64,000 nt of DNA. Source: Marinobacter sp. LQ44 (lineage in GTDB: Bacteria > Pseudomonadota > Gammaproteobacteria > Pseudomonadales > Oleiphilaceae). The stretch covers positions 3,906,001 through 3,970,000 of the forward strand of contig NZ_CP014754.1 in NCBI RefSeq assembly GCF_001447155.2. Reading direction: 5' to 3'. A program made the translations under genes and the position numbers. Every line of letters starts with the position of its first letter. The stretch's first letter is position 1. Below the pieces are notes generated by a model. The model searched no databases. It saw only the letters and a program-made list of their open reading frames with translations, and was not told where the DNA came from. Below, piece after piece: positions 9,183 through 18,088 of the stretch.

Positions 9183-12100
9183 ATGAGTCCACAGCAATCC
9201 ATGACGCCAGAGCTTCATAACATTCGCAAGGCCATCCGTGCCAACTACCTGGCGGATGAGTATGAGGTTATTCATCGATTGATTGCTGATGCACAGCTCT
9301 CCGATGACGCCCGGGTGGCTATCTCCGCTCGGGCCGCCGACCTGGTGCGCAGCGTCCGCAGCAGCGCCCGCCCAACCATTATGGAAAAGTTCCTGTCCGA
9401 GTATGGGCTGACCACCAAAGAAGGTGTGGCTTTGATGTGTCTGGCGGAAGCGCTGTTGCGGGTGCCGGATAACCTGACTATCCATGACCTGATCGAAGAC
9501 AAGATTACATCCGGTAACTGGGGTGCCCACGTGGGCAAGGCCAAATCCGGCCTGATCAATTCCGCCACCCTGGCGCTGTTGATGACCAGCAACCTGTTGA
9601 AGGACTCCGAGCGCCAGAGCGTGGGGGATACCTTGCGCAAGCTGGTCAAGCGACTGGGCGAGCCGGTGGTTCGTACCGTGGCTGGGCAGGCCATGAAAGA
9701 AATGGGCCGACAGTTCGTGCTGGGCCGGGATATCGAAGAAGCGCAGGAGCGCGGCAAGGCCCAGGAAGCAAGAGGCTACACCTATTCCTATGACATGCTG
9801 GGCGAGGCTGCCCGCACCGATGCCGACGCCCAGCGTTACTACCAGGCGTACTCCGATGCGATTGATAGCATCAGCAAGCGCTGCGAAGGCGATGTGCGCA
9901 CCAATCCGGGTATTTCGGTAAAGCTGTCCGCACTGCTGGCCCGCTATGAGTACGGTAACAAAGAGCGGGTGATGAACGAGTTGATGCCCCGGGCCCTGAA
10001 ACTGGCCCAGAAGGCCGCAGCGGCCAACATGGGCTTCAATATTGACGCGGAAGAGCAGGACCGGCTTGATCTGTCCCTCGATGTGATCGAAGCGATTCTC
10101 TCGGAGCCGTCACTGAAAGGCTGGGATGGTTTTGGCGTGGTGGTTCAGGCCTTTGCCAAGCGAGCCTCCCAGACACTGGATTGGCTCTATGCATTGTCTG
10201 AGAAACTGGACCGGCGGATCATGGTGCGGTTGGTGAAAGGTGCCTATTGGGATGCCGAGATCAAACGGGCCCAGGTGATGGGGTTGTCAGACTTCCCGGT
10301 GTTTACCCGCAAGGCCTGCAGTGACGTGTCGTACCTGGCCTGTACCAAGCAGCTACTGGACATGACCGACCGGATTTACCCCCAGTTTGCCACCCACAAC
10401 GCCCATTCCGTCTCTGCGGTGCTGGAGTTGGCAGAAGGCCTGGGTCGAGACAAGTTTGAGTTCCAGCGGCTACACGGCATGGGTGAATCCCTGCACGACC
10501 AGGTACTTGAAGACAGTGGTGTACCTTGTCGGATCTATGCTCCCGTTGGTGCCCATAAAGATCTGTTGGCGTACCTGGTGCGCCGCCTGCTTGAGAACGG
10601 TGCCAACAGCTCTTTCGTGAACCAGATTGTGGACACCAGTATCACTCCGGAAGAGATTGCCAAAGACCCGATTGATGTGGTGAAGGCTCTGGGGCACAAC
10701 CTGTCCAGCAAGGTGATTGTGCATCCGTCGAAGCTCTTTGGTGAGCAACGCCGTAACTCCAAAGGTTGGGATATCACCGACCCGGTAACCGTTGAGGAAA
10801 TCGACGAGGGCCGTAATCGTTACAAGAGCCATCAATGGCAGGGTGGCCCCGTGCTCGCGGTTGAGCCCTCCAGTGATGAGGTGGTGGAAGTGCGCAATCC
10901 GGCCAACCCGGATGATCTGGTCGGCCACATCACCTACGCCTCCGAGGCGGACGTGTCTGCTGCCCTGGACGCAGCCCGGGACGGCTTCAAGCAGTGGTCG
11001 GCGCTGTCTGCAGAGGATCGCGCCGAGATGGTCCGCAAGGTAGGTGACCTGTATGAAGAGAACGCACACGAGCTCTTTGCACTGACCACCCGGGAAGCTG
11101 GTAAATCCCTGCTGGACGCGGTGGCGGAGATTCGTGAAGCGGTGGATTTCGCGATGTTCTACGCCAACGAAGGTGTCCGTTACAAAGACGCGGGTGAGGC
11201 CCTTGGCGTGGTTTGTTGTATATCCCCCTGGAACTTCCCACTGGCGATCTTTACTGGCCAGATCCTGGCGAACCTGGCGGCAGGCAATGCGGTCGTCGCC
11301 AAGCCGGCGGAGCAGACCTCACTGCTGGCGGTACGAGCTGTTGAGCTGATGCACCAGGCGGGCATTCCGAAGGCAGCTATCCAGTTGCTGCCGGGCACCG
11401 GCGCCACTGTGGGTGCTGGCCTGACCTCCGACGCCAGGGTGAATGGCGTTTGCTTCACCGGTTCCACCCTGACCGCCCAACGTATCAACAAAGCCATGGC
11501 CGAGCACATGGAGCCGGACGCGCCGCTGGTGGCGGAAACCGGTGGCCTGAATGCCATGATCGTGGATTCCACCGCGTTGCCCGAGCAAGTGGTTCGGGAC
11601 GTTCTGGCGTCGTCATTCCAGAGCGCTGGCCAGCGCTGTTCTGCTCTGCGTATGTTGTACGTGCAGAAAGACATCGCCGACAACCTGCTGGAAATGCTCT
11701 ATGGCGCCATGGAAGAGCTGGGCATTGGCGACCCCTGGCTGCTGTCTACGGACGTTGGCCCGGTGATCGATGAGAATGCCCGCAAGAAAATCAACGATCA
11801 TTGCCAGAAGTTCGAGCAGCAAGGCAAGCTGCTGAAGAAGATCAAGGTGCCCGAGAAAGGCCTGTTCGTTTCCCCGGCGGTGCTGCAGGTGAGTGGCATT
11901 GAGGAACTGGAAGAGGAAATCTTTGGTCCGGTTCTGCACGTGGCTACGTTCGAAGCCAAAGACATCGACAAGGTAGTGGATGCGGTGAACGCCAAGGGCT
12001 ATGGCCTGACCTTTGGTATCCACAGCCGGGTAGACAGCCGCATTGAGCATATTGCCAGCCGCATCAAGGTCGGCAACACCTACGTTAACCGGAACCAGAT

Positions 12101-12812
12101 TGGCGCCATCGTGGGCTCTCAGCCGTTTGGTGGCGAGGGCTTGTCTGGCACTGGCCCGAAGGCCGGCGGCCCGCAGTACGTGCGGCGCTTCCTGAGAGCG
12201 GAGGTGGCCCACAAGCGGTCTGAGTCCAGCAACAAGGTACTCGGGGCTGACAAGGTGCAGAAGCTGATCGACAAGCTGGAAAAGGTCGAGGTACCGGCGG
12301 CGGATCGCCGAAAAGAAGCCCTGCGCCCCTGGTTCAAGACCGTGCCGGCGCCGTTGGATCTTGGCTATGAAGAGATGCCCGGGCCTACAGGCGAACAAAA
12401 CCACCTATCCTGCCATGCCCGTGGCACCATTCTGTGCCTGGGGCCGGATGCGGAATCTGCGGTAGAGCAGGCTGGCACTGCGTTGTCACAGGGTAACAAG
12501 GTGGTTGTGATTGCACCTGGTGCCGAAAAAGCCCTGGCGGATGCCATCAAAGCCGGCTTGCCGGTGGTGGCCGCCGACGGCATGATCGCCCCGGACGCAC
12601 TGACCCAGCTTGAGGGCTATGCCGCCATTACCAGCGTGGCCGAAAAGCCTCTGCTCAAGCAATATCGCCAGGCCCTCGCCCGGCGCGATGGTGCGTTGCT
12701 GCCCATCATCACCGAGCACAAACTGGACCAGCGCTACGTGATCGAACGGCACCTGTGCATAGACACCACCGCCGCCGGCGGCAACGCCAGCCTGATCGCC
12801 TCTGCCGAATAG
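9183..12812 (+). CDS. putA: Bifunctional proline dehydrogenase / L-glutamate gamma-semialdehyde dehydrogenase
   Basis: A 1,209-residue PutA that oxidises proline to glutamate in two steps on one polypeptide, at the inner face of the membrane. The FAD-dependent PRODH domain spans roughly residues 200-510 (RLVKGAYWDAEI near 350; RIYAPVGAHKDLLAYLVRRLLENG). The NAD-dependent aldehyde dehydrogenase domain spans roughly 570-1010, with PWNFPLA near 682, ETGG near 784 and catalytic Cys in GQRCSA near 817. A C-terminal extension follows. The N-terminal ribbon-helix-helix DNA-binding domain of E. coli PutA is absent, so it is not its own repressor. GCAGGAGGG provides a good ribosome-binding site. The stop codon runs directly into a palindromic repeat. 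Confidence 0.97.
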   Translation: MSPQQSMTPELHNIRKAIRANYLADEYEVIHRLIADAQLSDDARVAISARAADLVRSVRSSARPTIMEKFLSEYGLTTKEGVALMCLAEALLRVPDNLTIHDLIEDKITSGNWGAHVGKAKSGLINSATLALLMTSNLLKDSERQSVGDTLRKLVKRLGEPVVRTVAGQAMKEMGRQFVLGRDIEEAQERGKAQEARGYTYSYDMLGEAARTDADAQRYYQAYSDAIDSISKRCEGDVRTNPGISVKLSALLARYEYGNKERVMNELMPRALKLAQKAAAANMGFNIDAEEQDRLDLSLDVIEAILSEPSLKGWDGFGVVVQAFAKRASQTLDWLYALSEKLDRRIMVRLVKGAYWDAEIKRAQVMGLSDFPVFTRKACSDVSYLACTKQLLDMTDRIYPQFATHNAHSVSAVLELAEGLGRDKFEFQRLHGMGESLHDQVLEDSGVPCRIYAPVGAHKDLLAYLVRRLLENGANSSFVNQIVDTSITPEEIAKDPIDVVKALGHNLSSKVIVHPSKLFGEQRRNSKGWDITDPVTVEEIDEGRNRYKSHQWQGGPVLAVEPSSDEVVEVRNPANPDDLVGHITYASEADVSAALDAARDGFKQWSALSAEDRAEMVRKVGDLYEENAHELFALTTREAGKSLLDAVAEIREAVDFAMFYANEGVRYKDAGEALGVVCCISPWNFPLAIFTGQILANLAAGNAVVAKPAEQTSLLAVRAVELMHQAGIPKAAIQLLPGTGATVGAGLTSDARVNGVCFTGSTLTAQRINKAMAEHMEPDAPLVAETGGLNAMIVDSTALPEQVVRDVLASSFQSAGQRCSALRMLYVQKDIADNLLEMLYGAMEELGIGDPWLLSTDVGPVIDENARKKINDHCQKFEQQGKLLKKIKVPEKGLFVSPAVLQVSGIEELEEEIFGPVLHVATFEAKDIDKVVDAVNAKGYGLTFGIHSRVDSRIEHIASRIKVGNTYVNRNQIGAIVGSQPFGGEGLSGTGPKAGGPQYVRRFLRAEVAHKRSESSNKVLGADKVQKLIDKLEKVEVPAADRRKEALRPWFKTVPAPLDLGYEEMPGPTGEQNHLSCHARGTILCLGPDAESAVEQAGTALSQGNKVVVIAPGAEKALADAIKAGLPVVAADGMIAPDALTQLEGYAAITSVAEKPLLKQYRQALARRDGALLPIITEHKLDQRYVIERHLCIDTTAAGGNASLIASAE

Positions 12813-13035
12813 GGTCTGCAAGGGTCTGTCCCCAAGGGTCTGTCCCCGCATGGGGACTGACCCCCTTTTACCTCGGCCCATCTCCAAACCCCGATACCTG
12901 GTGCGTTTGGGGTCAGTCCCCGTTCGGGGACAGACCCCGTATGGGGACTGACCCACTTTTACCTCGGCCCATCTCCCAACCCTGATACCTGGTGCGCTTG
13001 GGGTCAGTCCCCGTAGCCAGACCCCGTAGCCAGAC
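12813..13035. repeat. Cluster of REP-like palindromes (GGGGACTGACCCC type), two tandem units
   Basis: Immediately after the putA stop come copies of GGGTCTGTCCCC and then two tandem units of roughly 90 bases (about 12,849-12,938 and 12,939-13,025). Each starts with GGGGACTGACCC, has a shared interior (CTTTTACCTCGGCCCATCTC ... GATACCTGGTGCG), and ends with the inverted form GGGGTCAGTCCCC; the second unit decays at its end into repeated TAGCCAGACCCC. The outer 13-mers are reverse complements, so each unit can fold on itself. A second cluster with the same ends but another interior lies at 42,225-42,437. Such units are typical of REP elements mobilised by RAYT transposases; no RAYT gene is in this window. 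Confidence 0.9.
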
Positions 13036-13108
13036 CCCATAGTCAGCTCCCCATTCCCAAGCTACCATACCCACTCCTGAGTTCACTTCACCCATTACCG
13101 GAACACCA

Positions 13109-14299
13109 TTGAACACGCCCGCACCAAAACAGACCGCCGAAGCCGAAGCCACTCAAACCTTCTTCGCAGTCTGCCTGTCGCTGACGCTCTGTTTCGTGGT
13201 CTACTCCATGCTGATCGTCGTGGTACCGGTCTACGGCCTGCAGCTGGGCGCCTCTCCCCTGGTGCTTGGTGCCGTCCTGAGTGCCCAGTATCTGTTACCT
13301 CTGGCCCTGGCTATTCCGCTGGGTGGGGTAGTCAGCCGTTTTGGCGGTCGGGCAACACTGATAACCGGTGCCAGCCTGATGGTGGCGGGGCTTTTGGCCA
13401 TGCATTTCTGGCCTGGTTTTGGAGGGTTGGTCCTGGGGCAGCTTTTGGTTGGCCTGGCGCACCTGCAGATGGTTCTGGCGGCACAAACGATCATCGCCAA
13501 TCTCGGAACCGGCCCGCGGCTTGAGAAATACTTTGGTTGGTATTCCACCTGGCTCTCCGGTGGGCAGGTGATCGGCCCACTGCTGGCAGGACTGTTGCTG
13601 AACGCCAGCGGAACCGCCTACGTGTTTTTGGTGATGGCGGCGTTTGCGCTGGTAGCCGGCCTGGTTGGTTTGTGGTTGACCGGTCAGGCCACTGAACGCA
13701 TTCAGGTTACTCGAAAGCAGGCAGGGTTCCGGGCCCAGTGGGCTTTAATGCAATCCAATCGCGGCGTACAGCTGTCGGTTCTGGTGACCGTGTTGGGCAT
13801 GTTTGCCCTGGGTGTTTACGGCAGTTACCTTCCGGTTTATCTGGAGAGCCTTGCAATCAGCCCTGTGATAATCGGGGTACTGGTGAGCCTCAGAGCGGTT
13901 GTGTCCATGGTGATTCGTCCGTTCATGGCGTCGATCATCCAGCTCGCCGGCGGCCGTGTGAATACGGTGTTTTTGTCACTGGTCACTGTGTCTGCGGGGA
14001 TCGCGTTTCTGGGTGCAACGGAGCAGGTTGTCGTCATGGGACTGCTCGCAGTGCTGGTCGGTATCGGCTCAGGACTTACCCAGCCTTTGTCCATGGTTAT
14101 TCTTGCGGAGTCGGTTGACCGTGCCAAGCGCTCCGGTGCGCTGGGAATGCGACTGATGGCCAACCGCGCCATCCACTTTCTGGCACCGCTGATGTTTGGC
14201 CTTCTGCTGGAGTTGGGCGGTTTCGCCCTGGCGTTCGGCGCCTCCGGTGTTGCCATCGCCGCCGCGCTACCCATAGGGCGAAAGCTGTTCAAGCCGTAA
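13109..14299 (+). CDS. MFS transporter, substrate unknown
   Basis: A 396-residue protein with about 12 predicted membrane helices, in two halves of six joined by a basic loop (TERIQVTRKQAGFRAQ near 195-210). GGVVSRFGGRATLITGASL is the loop 2-3 signature of the major facilitator superfamily. The start is TTG at 13109. The gene lies just downstream of the repeat cluster, and no neighbour indicates a substrate. Members of this group are generally annotated as drug or metabolite efflux carriers, which cannot be confirmed here. Confidence 0.88.
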   Translation: MNTPAPKQTAEAEATQTFFAVCLSLTLCFVVYSMLIVVVPVYGLQLGASPLVLGAVLSAQYLLPLALAIPLGGVVSRFGGRATLITGASLMVAGLLAMHFWPGFGGLVLGQLLVGLAHLQMVLAAQTIIANLGTGPRLEKYFGWYSTWLSGGQVIGPLLAGLLLNASGTAYVFLVMAAFALVAGLVGLWLTGQATERIQVTRKQAGFRAQWALMQSNRGVQLSVLVTVLGMFALGVYGSYLPVYLESLAISPVIIGVLVSLRAVVSMVIRPFMASIIQLAGGRVNTVFLSLVTVSAGIAFLGATEQVVVMGLLAVLVGIGSGLTQPLSMVILAESVDRAKRSGALGMRLMANRAIHFLAPLMFGLLLELGGFALAFGASGVAIAAALPIGRKLFKP

Positions 14300-14367
14300 T
14301 CCATTGCAAATTGAACTTCGGTACTCGGGTGGTTACCATTCAGCCTGCAGAGATGAGGGGCTATTCC

Positions 14368-14823
14368 GTGACCAGACTACTGATTTTCTTGATTTCGGTT
14401 TTCGCAGCCAGTGCCGCGTACGCCAATGAGACTCGCTGGTTGCTGCAGACCAGTGTGTTCACCTCCCATCATAACCCCAAGCCGGAGCACAACAACGACC
14501 AGAAACTGGTGGGCCTGGAGTACACCCGCGAGAATGACTGGGTCGTTGGAGGCGCAAGTTTTCTGAATTCCTTCAGTCAGCGCTCGGCGTATGTCTTCAC
14601 AGGCCGATACTTTGATTTCGGGCCGGGGCCAGTGTTTGCCAAGGTGACCGGTGGGCTGATGCACGGCTATCGGGGCGAATATCGGGACAAGATTCCACTG
14701 AACCACCTTGGGGTAGCGCCCGCTATTATTCCTGCGGTGGGGGTTCGAGGGCAGTATGTATCCTCGGAGCTTTCGTTTCTGGGCGCCGCCGCAGTAATGA
14801 TAACCACCGGCTTGCAGTTCTAG
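14368..14823 (+). CDS. Small exported protein, probably outer-membrane beta-barrel; unknown function
   Basis: I prefer the GTG start at 14368, which has GAGGGG 7 bases upstream and gives a clean signal peptide (MTRLLIFLISVFAASAAYA, cleavage after AYA). A TTG at 14311 would put 19 extra residues before it. The mature protein (about 130 residues) has alternating aromatic/hydrophobic strands and glycine turns and ends in AAVMITTGLQF, a C-terminal aromatic typical of outer-membrane beta-barrels. It recalls small barrels of the PagP/PagL kind, but no catalytic signature could be assigned. It is monocistronic, between the MFS gene and tRNA-Pro. Confidence 0.7.
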   Translation: MTRLLIFLISVFAASAAYANETRWLLQTSVFTSHHNPKPEHNNDQKLVGLEYTRENDWVVGGASFLNSFSQRSAYVFTGRYFDFGPGPVFAKVTGGLMHGYRGEYRDKIPLNHLGVAPAIIPAVGVRGQYVSSELSFLGAAAVMITTGLQF

Positions 14824-14895
14824 TCAGTTGTCAAGGATTCCTTGACAGTTCAGGTTGGCACATAACGTTGTCAGAATTGATGAGCCAGAAACAAC

Positions 14896-14924
14896 AAAAC
14901 CCGGACCTTTCGGCCCGGGTTTTG
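14896..14924 (-). terminator. Terminator downstream of tRNA-Pro
   Basis: CAAAACCCGGACC TTTCG GGCCCGGGTTTTG-type hairpin. On the minus strand it ends in a T run and lies 13 bases past the tRNA 3' end, so it probably ends the tRNA-Pro transcript; read on the plus strand it could also stop the preceding gene. Confidence 0.82.
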
Positions 14925-14936
14925 TGTAGGGAATTC

Positions 14937-15477
<541 letters not shown>

Positions 15478-17070
15478 GTGGGCGAGGTAGTGAAAGACGA
15501 ATATCAGACGGATTACGTCGCAGGCCAGGACAACATAAGACCGTTTGGACTAGACCTCCATAACTGGGTATTCCCGGTCACATCAGTCATTGTTGTGCTG
15601 TTTGTCATAGCAACCCTGATGTTCCCGACAGCCGCCAAGGAAACGTTGGACGGCATGAAGTGGGACATTATCGGGTCCTTTGACTGGTTCTTCCTGATCA
15701 GTGCCAACATCTTTGTGGTGGTTTGCCTGGTCCTGATCTTCATGCCCGTGGGCAAAATACGGCTAGGCGGGCAAGACGCAAAACCTGAGTTCTCGACCCT
15801 GTCATGGTTCGCCATGCTGTTCGCCGCTGGCATGGGCATCGGCTTGATGTTCTGGGCTGTGGCGGAGCCGGTTGCTTACTATACAGGCTGGTACGAGACG
15901 CCATTCAATGTTGAGGCGAACTCGGCCGAAGCCCGTGACATGGCTATGGGCGCGACCCTTTACCACTGGGGCCTGCATCCATGGGCTATCTATGCGGTGG
16001 TTGCCTTATCGCTGGCATTTTTCGCCTTCAACAAGAACATGCCATTGACGATTCGCTCGGCCTTTTTCCCACTCCTGAAGGATAAAGTCTGGGGTTGGCC
16101 CGGTCATATCATCGATGTGCTGGCGGTTGTAGCGACTATCTTTGGTTTGGCAACTTCTCTGGGCTTCGGTGCGCAGCAGGCGGCTTCTGGGCTGGACTAC
16201 CTGTTTGGCATGGGCTCCGGTATCAATGTGCAGATGGCTATCATCGTTGGTGTAACGGCCTTGGCACTGATTTCGGTGCTTCGCGGTCTGGACGGCGGCG
16301 TCAAGGTGCTCAGTAACATCAACATGGTCACCGCGGGTGTGCTGCTGTTCTTTGTGATTTTTGCCGGCCCGACGCTGGCCATCGTGGAAACCATCTGGAT
16401 TACCTCATCCACCTACGTGGCGAACGTGGTGCCCCTGAGTAACCCGTTTGGTCGCGATGACCAGGCCTGGCTGCAAGGCTGGACCGTATTCTATTGGGCC
16501 TGGTGGATTTCCTGGTCACCGTTCGTCGGGATGTTTATCGCCCGGGTGTCCAAGGGCCGCACAGTGCGTGAATTCGTGACTGCAGTACTGATTATCCCGA
16601 CCCTGATTACCACCGTGTGGATGAGTGGGTTTGGTGGCGCGGCCCTGGAGCAGATTCAGCAGGGCATGGGAGCACTGGCAGAGGACGGCCTGACAGAAGT
16701 CTCGCTGGCGACTTTCCAGATGTTTGCGAACCTGCCACTGACTGGGATCATTTCCTTTGTGGGTATTGTTCTGGTGCTGGTGTTCTTCGTGACCTCATCG
16801 GATTCCGGCTCGCTGGTTATCGATAGCATTACTGCTGGTGGCAAGACCGATGCGCCCACCGCACAGCGTGTGTTCTGGGTAGTCATGGAAGGCGCGATTG
16901 CTGCTGCGCTGATCTTCGGCGGTGGTGATGATGCCCTGGGGGCCATTCAGGCCGTGGCCATCAGCGCTGGTCTGCCGTTCACGGTGGTGCTGCTGATCAT
17001 GACTTGGGGCCTGCTGAAAGGCCTTACCCATGAGCGGAAGTTGCTGCTGCAGCGGGGTGAATTGCTCTAA
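15478..17070 (+). CDS. BCCT-family betaine/carnitine/choline transporter
   Basis: A 530-residue protein with about 12 membrane helices. The family signature is clear: GMGIGLMFWAVAEPVAYYT near residue 120, and WAWWISWSPFVGMFIARVSKGRTVREF near 340-365, with the aromatic-rich segment that forms the trimethylammonium-binding site. These sodium- or proton-coupled carriers import glycine betaine, choline or carnitine, usually for osmoprotection in marine bacteria. Translation starts at GTG with CCAGGAGG six to seven bases upstream. It has no long cytoplasmic C-terminal tail, so osmosensing via such a tail is unlikely. It is monocistronic and ends at a strong terminator. Confidence 0.95.
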   Translation: MGEVVKDEYQTDYVAGQDNIRPFGLDLHNWVFPVTSVIVVLFVIATLMFPTAAKETLDGMKWDIIGSFDWFFLISANIFVVVCLVLIFMPVGKIRLGGQDAKPEFSTLSWFAMLFAAGMGIGLMFWAVAEPVAYYTGWYETPFNVEANSAEARDMAMGATLYHWGLHPWAIYAVVALSLAFFAFNKNMPLTIRSAFFPLLKDKVWGWPGHIIDVLAVVATIFGLATSLGFGAQQAASGLDYLFGMGSGINVQMAIIVGVTALALISVLRGLDGGVKVLSNINMVTAGVLLFFVIFAGPTLAIVETIWITSSTYVANVVPLSNPFGRDDQAWLQGWTVFYWAWWISWSPFVGMFIARVSKGRTVREFVTAVLIIPTLITTVWMSGFGGAALEQIQQGMGALAEDGLTEVSLATFQMFANLPLTGIISFVGIVLVLVFFVTSSDSGSLVIDSITAGGKTDAPTAQRVFWVVMEGAIAAALIFGGGDDALGAIQAVAISAGLPFTVVLLIMTWGLLKGLTHERKLLLQRGELL

Positions 17071-17091
17071 CAGGGAAGCCCATGCAGTTAC

Positions 17092-17124
17092 AAAAAAACC
17101 GGAGCCTGGTGCTCCGGTTTTTTT
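17092..17124. terminator. Bidirectional terminator between BCCT gene and ATP-grasp gene
   Basis: A perfect stem AAACCGGAGC / GCTCCGGTTT with loop CTGGT, flanked by long A and T runs, between two convergent genes. Confidence 0.93.
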
Positions 17125-17139
17125 GTGGCCAGCCGCCGG

Positions 17140-18087
17140 TCAGAATTTCCCGAAAGCTCCCATCGCGTACTGAACACGCTCCCTGGGGCTGAAATGGGGG
17201 CGCTTCAGGGCCTCAATGTTTCTCAGCCTGGGTAACAACCCTTCCCCGTTAGCCATCTGTATGGCCAGGCCGGGGCGGGCATTCAATTCCAACAGCAAGG
17301 GGCCTTTGTAGGCGTCTACCACCAGGTCTACGCCCATATAGCCTAATCCTGTGGCCTCGTAGCATCGAGAGGCCATTTCCAGCATGTCTTCCCAGCTGTC
17401 AATCTGGATGTTCTCCAGCGCCAGGCCGGTGTCGGGATGGAGTTTGATAGGGCGATTGAACTGCACCGCGTTGAGACTTCGGCCGGTGCCAACATCCAGG
17501 CCAACACCAACAGCACCCTGGTGCAGGTTTGCTTTACCGTCAGAATCCTTGGTGGCCAGCCTCAGCATGGCCATCACCGGATACCCCTGGAAGATGATGA
17601 TGCGTATATCCGGGACTCCCTGGAACGAATACCTGGCGAGGGAGGGGGTGGATTGCACCAGATCTTCCACAATGGCGACGTCTGGGGTTCCCGCCAGGGA
17701 ATAGAGGCCAGCCAGAATGTTGGTAAGGTGGCGTTCGAGCATGGCAACGGATATGCGAGCGCCAGAAGCTTTTATGTAATGGTCGCCGTCTCGACCGGTG
17801 ATCACCGTAATGCCCTTGCCACCGGAGCCCTTGGCGGGTTTGATCGCGAATCCCGCAAGCCCTTCGGCCATCTCTCGGAAATGGGAAATTTCGTGTTGCC
17901 GGCGGACAACCTGCAACAACTCCGGCGTTTTGACACCGTACTCGCTGACAGCAAGTTTGGTTTTGAGCTTGTTATCCACCAGTGGGTAAGACGCCCGTTC
18001 ATTATACCGGGCAATGTAGTCCACATTGCGCCGGTTCATGTTCAGGATGCCAAGCTTTCTGAGTTTTCTGGGGGAAATCCAGTCCAT
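17140..18087 (-). CDS. Alpha-L-glutamate ligase-like (RimK-type ATP-grasp) protein
   Basis: A 315-residue protein with an ATP-grasp fold. The ATP-binding glycine loop is PAKGSGGKGITVI near residues 103-115, and the metal-binding residues lie in GVDLVVDAYKGPLLLELNARPGL near 250-275. Family members resemble RimK and related enzymes that join amino acids, often glutamate, to a carboxylate. It is the last gene of a three-gene cluster, one base after the transglutaminase-like membrane gene. The trio recurs in gammaproteobacteria, implying one pathway, possibly peptide or cell-surface modification linked to the periplasmic protease; its substrate is unknown to me. Confidence 0.9.
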   Translation of the reverse strand: MDWISPRKLRKLGILNMNRRNVDYIARYNERASYPLVDNKLKTKLAVSEYGVKTPELLQVVRRQHEISHFREMAEGLAGFAIKPAKGSGGKGITVITGRDGDHYIKASGARISVAMLERHLTNILAGLYSLAGTPDVAIVEDLVQSTPSLARYSFQGVPDIRIIIFQGYPVMAMLRLATKDSDGKANLHQGAVGVGLDVGTGRSLNAVQFNRPIKLHPDTGLALENIQIDSWEDMLEMASRCYEATGLGYMGVDLVVDAYKGPLLLELNARPGLAIQMANGEGLLPRLRNIEALKRPHFSPRERVQYAMGAFGKF

Positions 18088-18088
18088 A

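Noticed and set aside
12849..13025. Possible CRISPR-like tandem repeats
   Set aside because: Only two units of about 90 bases with near-identical interiors; there are no short repeats with unique spacers and no cas genes.
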